64,000 nucleotides of DNA from Xanthobacter tagetidis (GTDB taxonomy: Bacteria > Pseudomonadota > Alphaproteobacteria > Rhizobiales > Xanthobacteraceae). Every line of letters begins with the position of its first letter. The stretch's first letter is position 1. The notes beneath the pieces were generated by a model. The model saw only the letters and a list, made by a program, of their open reading frames with translations. It was not told the origin of the DNA and ran no database searches. Made by a program: the position numbers and the translations under genes. The DNA lies in assembly GCF_003667445.1 (NCBI RefSeq), contig NZ_RCTF01000002.1, positions 1-64,000 on the forward strand. The letters run 5' to 3'. This document shows positions 43,140 to 50,822 of this stretch, in pieces.

Positions 43140-44801
43140 TCACGCCGACGCCGGCTGGGCCGGCGCGGGCGCGGCGAGCCCCAGGCGTTCCAGCGCATCG
43201 GCGCGCAGCTTGAATTTCTGCACCTTGCCGGTCCCCGAGGTCAGCGGCAGCGCGTCGATGGAGAACACGCGGGCGGGCATCTTGTAGGAGGCGATCTGCG
43301 GCTTCAGGAAACCGAGCAGTTCCGCCTCCTGGGCCGTCGCGCCGGCGGCGGGAACCACGAAGGCGATGCCCACCTCGCCGTGCTGCGTGTCCGGGACGCC
43401 GACGATGGCGCAAACCTCCACCGCCGGGTGGCGCTGCAGCACGTACTCCACCTCCGCCGGAGAGACGTTGAAGCCGCGCGACTTGTAGGTGTCGCCCAGC
43501 CGGCCGAGCAGCGTCACGCGGCCGGTGTCGTCCTGGCGCCCCCAGTCGCCGGTGCGCAGCCAGCCGTCGGGAGTGAGGGCGCGGGCGGTTTCCTCCGGCT
43601 TCTTGTAGTAGCCGAGCATGATGGAATAGCCGCGCACCCAGATCTCGCCCGGCTCGCCCGCCGGCATGGGGGCGAGCGTCTGCGGGTCGACGATGGCCAC
43701 CTCAAGATCCGGCAGCGGCCAGCCCTGGGTGGCGTGGCGCACCTCGCGCGGATCGTCCCAGCGGTTGCGGGTGACGACCGTGGTGGTCTCGGTCATGCCG
43801 TAGCCGGTGATGGTGCCGGGCACGCCCAGTTCGTCCTCCACCTGGGCGAGGATGTCGGGGTCGATGCTGAGCGTGTAGGCGAGGCGAAGGGACGACGTGT
43901 CGGTGGTGCGGAAATCCTTGTGCGCGAGGAGCTGGCGCAGGATCGGCGGCAGCACGTGCATGCCGGTGACCTTCTCCCGCGCGATCGCGGCGAGGCAGGC
44001 GCCGGCGTCGAACTGCTCGCCCAGAACCACCTTGGCGCCGCGCACCCAATAGGGGGCGATTCCGTTCATGGTGGCCATGGAGCCGAACATGGGAATGGCC
44101 AGATAGAGGCAATCCTCGGCGGTCAGTTCGACCCGGATGCCGATGTCCCAGGCCTTGCGCCACAGGCAGTGGGAGATCATCGCCCCCTTGGGCAAAGCGG
44201 TGGTGCCGGAGCTGTAGGAGATGATGGCGGGGGAGGCGGGATCAGCCGCTAATCTCGGTATTTCATGCCCGGTCCCCTCAAGTCCGGTCCCCTCAAGTCC
44301 GGTCCAGGTGACGGCGCCGGCATAGCCGCGGGTCGTCTCCTCGCAGACCACCACGAAGTCGAGCATCGGCAGCGCCGCGCCGGCGATGGCGCCGGGCGAC
44401 CCCTCGCGCAGGCCGGGGCACAGCTCCGCCAGCGTTTCGAGGAAGTCCGGGCCGTCCCCCGCATCGGCCACGACCACCGCCCGGCAGTCCGACTGGCCGA
44501 GCTGGTAGGCGATCTCGTCGCGCCGCAGCCGGGTGTTGAGCATCACGCAGACCAGCCCCATCTGCGCCGCGCCGAGCCAGGACCAGACGAATTCCGGCCG
44601 GTTCGGCATCAGGATTCCGACCTTGTCGCCTGCCTTCAGCCCCAGCGCGGCGAACCGCCGGGAAGCGGCGTCCGCCTCCCGCTTGAGGTCGGCGAAGGAG
44701 AAGCGCCGGTCGCGGAACACCAGCGCATCGCGCGCGCCGAAAACCGCCTCCAGCTGCGCCAGGGCCTGGGCATAGGTCGCGTCGCGGAACGGATTGCTCA
44801 T
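43140..44801 (-). CDS. AMP-forming acyl-CoA synthetase/ligase
   Basis: A 553-residue ANL-superfamily ligase. The P-loop motif is SYSSGTTALPKGAMIS (the usual Gly replaced by Ala), followed by TGYGMTETTTV, the hinge region GWLRTGDWGRQDDTGRVTLLGR, and the catalytic Lys in SGTGKVQKFKLR near the C-terminus. It activates a carboxylic acid to its CoA ester, the likely entry step of the pathway. A 15-bp in-frame tandem duplication (44271-44305) adds a repeated TGLEG in a surface-type loop. It is divergent from the MocR gene. Confidence 0.9.
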   Translation of the reverse strand: MSNPFRDATYAQALAQLEAVFGARDALVFRDRRFSFADLKREADAASRRFAALGLKAGDKVGILMPNRPEFVWSWLGAAQMGLVCVMLNTRLRRDEIAYQLGQSDCRAVVVADAGDGPDFLETLAELCPGLREGSPGAIAGAALPMLDFVVVCEETTRGYAGAVTWTGLEGTGLEGTGHEIPRLAADPASPAIISYSSGTTALPKGAMISHCLWRKAWDIGIRVELTAEDCLYLAIPMFGSMATMNGIAPYWVRGAKVVLGEQFDAGACLAAIAREKVTGMHVLPPILRQLLAHKDFRTTDTSSLRLAYTLSIDPDILAQVEDELGVPGTITGYGMTETTTVVTRNRWDDPREVRHATQGWPLPDLEVAIVDPQTLAPMPAGEPGEIWVRGYSIMLGYYKKPEETARALTPDGWLRTGDWGRQDDTGRVTLLGRLGDTYKSRGFNVSPAEVEYVLQRHPAVEVCAIVGVPDTQHGEVGIAFVVPAAGATAQEAELLGFLKPQIASYKMPARVFSIDALPLTSGTGKVQKFKLRADALERLGLAAPAPAQPASA

Positions 44802-44993
44802 TGTTGATTCCTTCCCTTCTGTCGGCGCGGCTCGCAATCAGGGGCGGCGCGCCAATTGCTTGATTCGGCCCGAAGCGCCGGCGGCGGCGGGACGCAGGCG
44901 GGTGCGGCATGAGGCTGCGCCATTTTCCCGCGCGGGGTGGGAGGACGGACGCTGCGCCCGCAGGGGCGTCCGGCTCCGGAACATCCCTGTATC

Positions 44994-45019
44994 AATGTAG
45001 CCGTCAGATGAGTTACATT
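44994..45019. promoter_or_regulatory. Inverted repeat in MocR/ligase divergent region
   Basis: AATGTA (44994-44999) and TACATT (45014-45019) separated by 14 bp, just before the MocR start chosen at 45059. MocR/GntR proteins commonly bind such spaced half-sites. The other ATG at 45008 falls inside the repeat. Confidence 0.45.
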
Positions 45020-45058
45020 AGCCGCCATATTGATCGTCGACCGGAGCACCCGAACGCC

Positions 45059-46462
45059 ATGACTGACGCCGCCGGCGCGGGGGTATGGACACCCGACATT
45101 TCGAAGTTCGAAGGCCCCCGCTACCTCGCGCTGGCGGGCGCCATCGCCGAGGCCATCGACAGCGGCGAACTGCCGCTCGGCGCCCAGCTTCCACCGCAGC
45201 GCGACCTCGCCGAGCAGCTCGGCGTGACGGTCGGCACGGTGGGGCGCGCCTACAACATCATGAAGCGGCGCCAGCTGGTCTCCGGCGAGGTCGGGCGCGG
45301 CACGTTCGTGTGCCGCGGCGTCGAGGCCACCATTCCCAACTATTTGCCCGAGCGCATGCCCGGCACCATCGACTTCGCGTGCTACCGCTCGCCGGTCGCG
45401 GGCCTCTCCGAAGAATTGGCGAAGGCCATGGCGCAGGCCACCGCGCGCGCGGCCCTCATGCCGGTGCACAAGTATCCGCCCGCCGAGGGCCTGCTGACCC
45501 ACCGCACCGCCGGCGCGCAGTGGATCCGCCGTTCCGGCCTCCAGGTGACGCCCGACCGCGTGATCGCCTGCGGCGGCGGCCAGCAGGCGCTGCTGGTGGC
45601 GATCAGCGCCACGGTCGGCCCCGGCGAAACGCTGCTGTCCGAGGCGCTGACCTATTCCGGCGTCAATTCCCTCGGCGCGCTGCTCGGGCGCCGCCTGGCG
45701 CCGGTGGCCATCGATTGCGAAGGCATCGTGCCCGAGGCGCTGGAGGAGGCGGTCGCCGCCACCGGCGGGCGCTGCCTCTATCTCCAGCCCACGGTGCACA
45801 ACCCGACCTCGGCCATGATGTCCGAGAAGCGCCGCCAGCGCATCGCCGACCTCGCGCGCCGGCTCGATCTGGTGCTGATCGAGGACGACGCGGCGATCAG
45901 CGGCATGACCGAGCGGCCGCTGCCGATCGCCCATTTCGCGCCGGAGCGCACCATCTATCTCAGCTCGTTCGGCAAGAGCGTCACGCCGGCTTTGCGCGTC
46001 GCCTACATGGCGAGCCCGCCGGCGCTGTGCGAGCGGCTGGTCCACACCCTCCACGCGCTGATGCTGGCCAACGCGCCGCTGCCGTTGGAGATCGCCGGGG
46101 CGATGATCGCGGACGGCTCGGCCGACGCCATCGCCCGCCACAATCTCGCGGAGCTGCGCGCCCGCCACGAGGCGGCGCTGAAGCTGCTGGAGGGCTGGAA
46201 GGTGTCGAGCCACCCGGCGGCGTTCTTCCAGTGGCTGCACCTGCCGGCCCACTGGCGGGCGGCGGAATTCTGCGAGGCGGCCCATCGCGAGGGCGTTTCG
46301 GTGGTGCCGTCCGAGAACTTCACCATCGGCGGCGCGACGCCGCCGCGGGCGTTCCGCATCTCCGTCAATCCGGCGCAGAAGACGAGCGTGCTCGCCAAGG
46401 GCCTCGACATCCTGACCCGCCTCGCCCGCGAGCGTCCGCAGCCGCGCATGGCCGTGGTCTAG
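45059..46462 (+). CDS. MocR-family regulator (GntR HTH fused to aminotransferase-like domain)
   Basis: A 467-residue protein. An N-terminal GntR winged HTH (LALAGAIAEAIDSGELPLGAQLPPQRDLAEQLGVTVGTVGRAY) is followed by a fold-type-I aminotransferase domain. K306 in SSFGKSVTPALRVAY is the expected PLP lysine. I prefer ATG 45059 over 45008, which lies within the inverted repeat. It probably regulates the divergent CoA-ligase gene. A pyridoxal-linked or amino-acid-like effector is typical of the family but not demonstrated here. Confidence 0.88.
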   Translation: MTDAAGAGVWTPDISKFEGPRYLALAGAIAEAIDSGELPLGAQLPPQRDLAEQLGVTVGTVGRAYNIMKRRQLVSGEVGRGTFVCRGVEATIPNYLPERMPGTIDFACYRSPVAGLSEELAKAMAQATARAALMPVHKYPPAEGLLTHRTAGAQWIRRSGLQVTPDRVIACGGGQQALLVAISATVGPGETLLSEALTYSGVNSLGALLGRRLAPVAIDCEGIVPEALEEAVAATGGRCLYLQPTVHNPTSAMMSEKRRQRIADLARRLDLVLIEDDAAISGMTERPLPIAHFAPERTIYLSSFGKSVTPALRVAYMASPPALCERLVHTLHALMLANAPLPLEIAGAMIADGSADAIARHNLAELRARHEAALKLLEGWKVSSHPAAFFQWLHLPAHWRAAEFCEAAHREGVSVVPSENFTIGGATPPRAFRISVNPAQKTSVLAKGLDILTRLARERPQPRMAVV

Positions 46463-46503
46463 GCCGCGCGCCACCGGCGCAGGTGGGCGGCCGAGCCGGG
46501 CGC

Positions 46504-48126
46504 TCATGCCTGCGGTTCCGGCGCGCCGGCAGGACCATGCAGCGCGATTTCCCAGTCGAGATAGGCACGCATGCCGGCGAGGCCGCGCCGATAGGGCGGC
46601 TCCACCACGTCGTCGGCGGCCGCGCCATCCGGCAGGCCATCGGCCACAGGCAGGCCTGCCGCGCGCCATGCGGGAACGCCGCCGTCCAGCACCTGGACCT
46701 GCGCGAAGCCGAGGCGCGCCAGGGTGCGCGCGGCGAGGATGGACTGCGCCGGCTCGGCAGAGGCGAGCACCACCGCCCGGCCCTGGGGAAGCCCCGGCGC
46801 AAGCGCCTCCAGCGAGCCGCGCGGCAGCCAGAGCGCGCCGGGCAGGCGGCCCGCCATCACGTCGCGGCTCGATCCCACGTCCACCACCACCGGCCGGTCT
46901 CGCGGCGCGCCTTCCAGGCGGCCCGCGAGGGTCGCCGCATCGATGAAGGCGGTGGCGGCGCGCGCCGCCGCAAGGCCCAAAGGCGCGGGCCGCGGGCGGC
47001 CCTTCTCCTCGCCATGGCCCGAGGCCCGCCAGGCGGGCATGCCGCCGGCGAGCACGTGCACGCGGGGAAAGCCCATGCGCCGATACCAGTAGGCCGCGAG
47101 CAAGGCGCGGGCGTCGCCATCGTCCACGAACACCATGTCGGCGCCCGGCACGGCGATGAAATCGTCCGCCCGCTGCACCGCCTGCCCGCCGGGCGTGAAC
47201 GCGGCGCCGACGATGTGCCCGGCGGCGAAGGCCTCTTCCGTCCGCACGTCCAGGATGCGCGCCCCCGCCGAGGGATGCGCCAGGAGCGCCGCGAGCCCCG
47301 CGGGCGGGAGCAGGCTCACGCCGACGTCGCGCGCGAGCGCTTCGGCGCGGGCGGCGGCATGCGCGCAACTGGCGGGGGAGGGGGGCGCCGTCGGGGTCTC
47401 GCCGTGCGCCAGGGCGCGGCCGGCCAGCCGCCAGCCCATGGTGCCGTTCTCAAGCGCGAACACCGCGCGCGCGCCCAGCAGGGCCAGAGTGGCTGTGCCG
47501 ATGATGGAGCGGGTGCGGCCGGCGCAATTGACCACCACCGTGTCGCAGTCCGCCTCCAGGTCCGCGAGCCGGAGCGCCAGCTCGAAGCCGGGCGCCGAGT
47601 GGGCGGCCGGGATGTGGGCATCGACGAACTCTTCCGCCGTGCGCACGTCCCAGACGGCGATGCGCGCGCCGGCCGCGCGGCGGGCATCGAGCGCCGCCGC
47701 ATCGAGGTGGCGCACCCCGTCCTCCGCCAGCACGCGCTCGCCGAAGGCCTTGCACGGCACGTTGACGCCGGTGGCCGGCACGCCGCCCAAGGCGCGCCAG
47801 CCGTCGAGGCCGCCGTCGAGCACGCTCACGCGGGCGTAGCCGAACGCCCTGAGGTCGTCCGCCGCCAGCCAGGCGCGCCGGTCGTCCCCGCCGTCGTCAT
47901 AGAGCACCACGGGCGTGGAGCGGGCGGGAACCAGCTCTTCCATGCGGAATTCGAGCCGGCGGCGCGGCAGCGAGGTGGCCCCGGGGATATGGCCGCGTTC
48001 GAAGGCGCCGTGCTCGCGCACGTCGAGCAGCGCCCAGTCGCGGCATGGCCAGGTGTGGCGCGGATCGGCCAGCGCCGCGGCGAAGGCGTCCGCCGCCATC
48101 AGGGGCGCGGTGGCGATGGCGTCCAT
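46504..48126 (-). CDS. Four-domain rhodanese (sulfurtransferase) with a single active-site Cys
   Basis: A 540-residue protein composed of four rhodanese-like domains at about 10-115, 135-240, 270-370 and 392-492. Each has the entry pattern (LLDVRE, VWDVRTAEEF, ILDVRTEEAF, VVDVGSSRD) and the exit pattern (LDGG..GWRALG, GWRLAG, AGGMPAWRASG, DGGVPAWRAAG). Only domain 2 has a catalytic Cys (C201, VNCAGRTRS); the loops of domains 1, 3 and 4 read LYDDGGDD, VDDGDAR and ASAEPAQ. It starts 3 nt after the MaoC-like gene and follows the acyl-CoA dehydrogenase gene, so it is co-transcribed with CoA-thioester enzymes. Sulfur transfer or persulfide handling is expected; the acceptor is unknown. Confidence 0.87.
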   Translation of the reverse strand: MDAIATAPLMAADAFAAALADPRHTWPCRDWALLDVREHGAFERGHIPGATSLPRRRLEFRMEELVPARSTPVVLYDDGGDDRRAWLAADDLRAFGYARVSVLDGGLDGWRALGGVPATGVNVPCKAFGERVLAEDGVRHLDAAALDARRAAGARIAVWDVRTAEEFVDAHIPAAHSAPGFELALRLADLEADCDTVVVNCAGRTRSIIGTATLALLGARAVFALENGTMGWRLAGRALAHGETPTAPPSPASCAHAAARAEALARDVGVSLLPPAGLAALLAHPSAGARILDVRTEEAFAAGHIVGAAFTPGGQAVQRADDFIAVPGADMVFVDDGDARALLAAYWYRRMGFPRVHVLAGGMPAWRASGHGEEKGRPRPAPLGLAAARAATAFIDAATLAGRLEGAPRDRPVVVDVGSSRDVMAGRLPGALWLPRGSLEALAPGLPQGRAVVLASAEPAQSILAARTLARLGFAQVQVLDGGVPAWRAAGLPVADGLPDGAAADDVVEPPYRRGLAGMRAYLDWEIALHGPAGAPEPQA

Positions 48127-48129
48127 CGC

Positions 48130-48585
48130 TCAGCTCGCCGGGGCGGCGCGATAGACCATCACCCGCCGGTGGCGGTAGACCGGCGCGCCGGAGGCATCGC
48201 GGCCGTCGATCTCCTGGATCAGCAGCTCCATGGCGCCGGAGCGCGCCTGCTTCTCCTCCACGCCGACGAAGGTGATGCGGCAGGTGAGGACGTCGCCCAC
48301 CACGATCGGCCGCACATAATGGAAGCCCTGCTCGCCCGCGAGCACGCGCCGCCGGTCGAGGGGACGCGTCCATGGCGGCTCCTCGGGCGCGAGGAAGGAG
48401 ACCGGGAAGGTGGGCGGCGCGATGATGCCGGCATAGCCCTGCGCCCGCGCCGCATCGGCGTCGCGGTACACGGGGTTGGGATCGCCGATGGCGTCGGCGA
48501 AGCGCCGCACGGCGCCCTTCTCCACCTCGACGACGTAGGGGGCGCTGCGGCTGCCGATGAGCGAGCGGTCGATCTCGACGGTCAC
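48130..48585 (-). CDS. MaoC N-terminal-type dehydratase family protein
   Basis: A 151-residue hot-dog protein of the MaoC_dehydrat_N / FAS1-like type, from GTG 48585 with GGGAGGT upstream. The motif reads AIGDPNPVYRD, with Tyr where catalytic MaoC hydratases have His, then GIIAPPTFPVSF. This domain usually pairs with a catalytic MaoC domain, here perhaps the product of 40526-40939. It sits between the acyl-CoA dehydrogenase and rhodanese genes in a three-gene operon. Confidence 0.8.
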   Translation of the reverse strand: MTVEIDRSLIGSRSAPYVVEVEKGAVRRFADAIGDPNPVYRDADAARAQGYAGIIAPPTFPVSFLAPEEPPWTRPLDRRRVLAGEQGFHYVRPIVVGDVLTCRITFVGVEEKQARSGAMELLIQEIDGRDASGAPVYRHRRVMVYRAAPAS

Positions 48586-48596
48586 GGCGACCTCCC

Positions 48597-49751
48597 TCAG
48601 GCCTTCTTCCACTGGCTGTTTTCGCGCTCCAGGATGGCGGCCGCGATCATGTTCTTGTGGATCTGCATGGTGCCGCCATAGATCGAGCCGCCGCGCACCT
48701 CGGCGTAGCGGTGGGCGAGGGGATATTCCTTGGTGTAGCCGTTGGCGCCGAGCACCTGGATGGCGTCGTCGCAGATCTCCTTCGCCGCCTTGGCGGTGAA
48801 CACCTTGGCGATGGACGTCTCCAGCGGGGCGGGCAGGCCGGTGACCTGAGCCGTCGAGGCTGCTCGCATCACCAGGAGGTGGGCCGCGTCCAGCTTCACG
48901 CGCATGTCGGCCAGCATCCACTGGATGCCCTGGAAATCGCAGATCTCGCGGCCGAACTGGCGCCGCTCCTTGGAATAAGCCAGCGCATATTCGTAGGACG
49001 CGCGGGCCGAGCCCAGCATGCGCGCCATGCTGCCGAGCCGCTCGGCATTGTAGACGCTGATGAGCTTGCCGAAGGCGCCGCCATCGAGCAGCACGTTCTC
49101 CTTCGGCACCCGGCAGTCGTCGAAGTAGAGCTCGAACAGAAGCTCGTCCGCCATGTTGAGCGTGCCGCTGGAATGGCGGAAGCCGGGCGCATCGTGCGGG
49201 ACGATCACCGCGCCGATGTCGGACGCCTTCCCGGACGTGCCGAAGCGGCAATAGACCAGGGTGAACTCGTTGATGTTCACGAAGCTCACGAACTGCTTCG
49301 AGCCGTTGAGGACGACGTGGTCGCCCTCGATGCGGGCGCGGGTCTTCAAAGCGGTGGCGGCCGAGCCCGCCTCGGGCTCGGTGATGCCGATGGAGATGCC
49401 GATCTCGCCGCGGCACAGGGGCTCGACGAAGCGCGCGCGCTGGTCGGGCGTGCCGTATTCCGCGACGGCGCCGATCGCGCCGGTGGAGGTGCGGTGGCAG
49501 AGGCCGCCGACGATGGGGGCGCAGGCCTGGAGCGTCTGGATCACCAGCAGCGTGTCGAGCAGCGGCAGGCCGAGGCCGCCATGCTCGGGCGGCAGGTTCA
49601 GCCCGAGAAGGCCCTGCTCGGCCATGGCGCGGCGCAGGCGGCGCACGCCCTCGACGCTGGTGTCGGCCACCAGCGGCGCGAGCTTGCGCTCATAGGCGCC
49701 CTTGGCGGCGTCCATGAGCTCCTTCTGGCGATCGGTCAGCTGAAAATCCAT
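48597..49751 (-). CDS. Acyl-CoA dehydrogenase (catalytic base in shifted, IVD-like position)
   Basis: A 384-residue acyl-CoA dehydrogenase with intact FAD/substrate loops GITEPEAGSAAT (~122-133) and SKERRQFG (~260-267). The usual C-terminal YEGT Glu is absent (YGGT, G359); an E237 in YNAERLGSMARML occupies the helix position used as base by isovaleryl-CoA dehydrogenase. This suggests a branched or otherwise special acyl-CoA. It is the first gene of the dehydrogenase-MaoC-rhodanese operon and divergent from the flavin reductase gene. Confidence 0.88.
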   Translation of the reverse strand: MDFQLTDRQKELMDAAKGAYERKLAPLVADTSVEGVRRLRRAMAEQGLLGLNLPPEHGGLGLPLLDTLLVIQTLQACAPIVGGLCHRTSTGAIGAVAEYGTPDQRARFVEPLCRGEIGISIGITEPEAGSAATALKTRARIEGDHVVLNGSKQFVSFVNINEFTLVYCRFGTSGKASDIGAVIVPHDAPGFRHSSGTLNMADELLFELYFDDCRVPKENVLLDGGAFGKLISVYNAERLGSMARMLGSARASYEYALAYSKERRQFGREICDFQGIQWMLADMRVKLDAAHLLVMRAASTAQVTGLPAPLETSIAKVFTAKAAKEICDDAIQVLGANGYTKEYPLAHRYAEVRGGSIYGGTMQIHKNMIAAAILERENSQWKKA

Positions 49752-49917
49752 CCCGGCCCTCTTCCTGCCCTGCCGGCGCCTCGTCGGAGGTGGCGCCGAA
49801 ATGTATCTATTTTTATCGTCACATTGTGTCTTGAACGTTACCCTACATCAAGGCAAATTTGAGTGGATCGCGGGATTGTACCCCCGCCATCCAACCCAGA
49901 ACGGGAGGACCTGTCCC

Positions 49918-50421
49918 ATGCCGCGCTTCGACGCCGTGCCGGAGGATGACTTCAAGCGCGGCATGCGCCGCCTCGCCGCCGCGGTGAACGTGGTCTCGAC
50001 CCTGGACGAGGGGCGCCCCGCCGGCCTCATCGCCACCGCGGTGTGCTCGGTGAGCGCCGGGCCGCCGAGCCTCCTGGTCTGCGTCAACCGGGGCACGCGC
50101 ACCCACGGGCTCATCGTCGAGGCCGGCGTGTTCTGCGTGAACGTGCTCGCCGCCGACCAGATGCCGTTCGCCCGGCAGTTCCTGGCGCGCGACCCGGCGG
50201 AGCGGTTCGCGTCCTGCCGCTGGTCCACGCTCGCCACCGGCTCGCCGGCGCTCGACGAGGCGATGACCAATTTCGACTGCGAGGTGTCGTCCCAGTTCAG
50301 TTCGGGAACCCACGACATCCTGGTCGGCCATGTGGTGGCGATGCGGCAGCGGGAGAGCGGCAATCCCCTGCTCTATTTCGAGGGGGACTACCGCCACATC
50401 GGCCATGGCGAGAGCGCCTGA
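49918..50421 (+). CDS. Flavin reductase (HpaC/DszD-type FMN-binding split barrel)
   Basis: A 167-residue flavin reductase-like protein; ATG 49918 with GGGAGGA upstream. The family pattern is present: FKRGMRRLAAAVNVVST, GLIATAVCSVSAGPPSLLVCVNRGTRTHG, then FCVNVLAADQ. It reduces FMN/FAD with NAD(P)H to feed a separate oxygenase. The best local partner is the DszC/SfnB-like protein at 40956-42119. It is convergent with the small biotin carrier gene. Confidence 0.87.
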   Translation: MPRFDAVPEDDFKRGMRRLAAAVNVVSTLDEGRPAGLIATAVCSVSAGPPSLLVCVNRGTRTHGLIVEAGVFCVNVLAADQMPFARQFLARDPAERFASCRWSTLATGSPALDEAMTNFDCEVSSQFSSGTHDILVGHVVAMRQRESGNPLLYFEGDYRHIGHGESA

Positions 50422-50427
50422 GCGCGC

Positions 50428-50649
50428 TCAGTCCTCGACGACCGCCACCACCTGGCCCTCGTCCACGCCGTCGCCGGCGGCCATCAGGAGGCGGGCGACG
50501 CGGCCTGCGCGGGGGGCGACGACGGGGATCTCCATCTTCATCGATTCGACCACCACCAGCGTATCGCCCGCCGCCACGGTCGCCCCTTCGGCCACCGCCA
50601 CCTCGAACACCACGCCGGTCACGCTCGACACCACTTCATGCTGCGCCAT
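50428..50649 (-). CDS. Stand-alone biotin carboxyl carrier protein (73 aa)
   Basis: A minimal biotinyl domain of 73 residues. The biotin-accepting Lys is K38 in VVVESMKMEIPVV. The whole protein is just the flattened beta-barrel with no linker. ATG 50649 is preferred; ATG 50658 is possible. It is divergent from the carboxyltransferase gene and probably serves it together with the free biotin carboxylase at 39075-40463. Confidence 0.87.
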   Translation of the reverse strand: MAQHEVVSSVTGVVFEVAVAEGATVAAGDTLVVVESMKMEIPVVAPRAGRVARLLMAAGDGVDEGQVVAVVED

Positions 50650-50822
50650 GGACCTCATCCCGCCTGTCTGTATGGGTGCGCCCCGCCGAAAATTACCGAG
50701 ACGAGACGATGACAATATGATCTAAATGAATTGATATTTGAAGGAACAATCAGACCAATTCGCCGCGAAAGACGGCGGCGGCCCGACGGCCGCCAAGCGA
50801 GACGGGAGCGAAGCCGGCCCAC

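Noticed and set aside
44798..48681. Very long open frames on both strands (up to ~1200 codons) around MocR and rhodanese
   Set aside because: They are artefacts of G/C-rich third positions; MocR, rhodanese, MaoC and ACAD genes account for the DNA with clear domains and start signals.
50700..50760. An operator in the carrier/carboxyltransferase divergent gap
   Set aside because: AT-rich sequence with a CAATAT...ATATTTG partial dyad, but arms are imperfect and of unequal spacing; not convincing enough to list.
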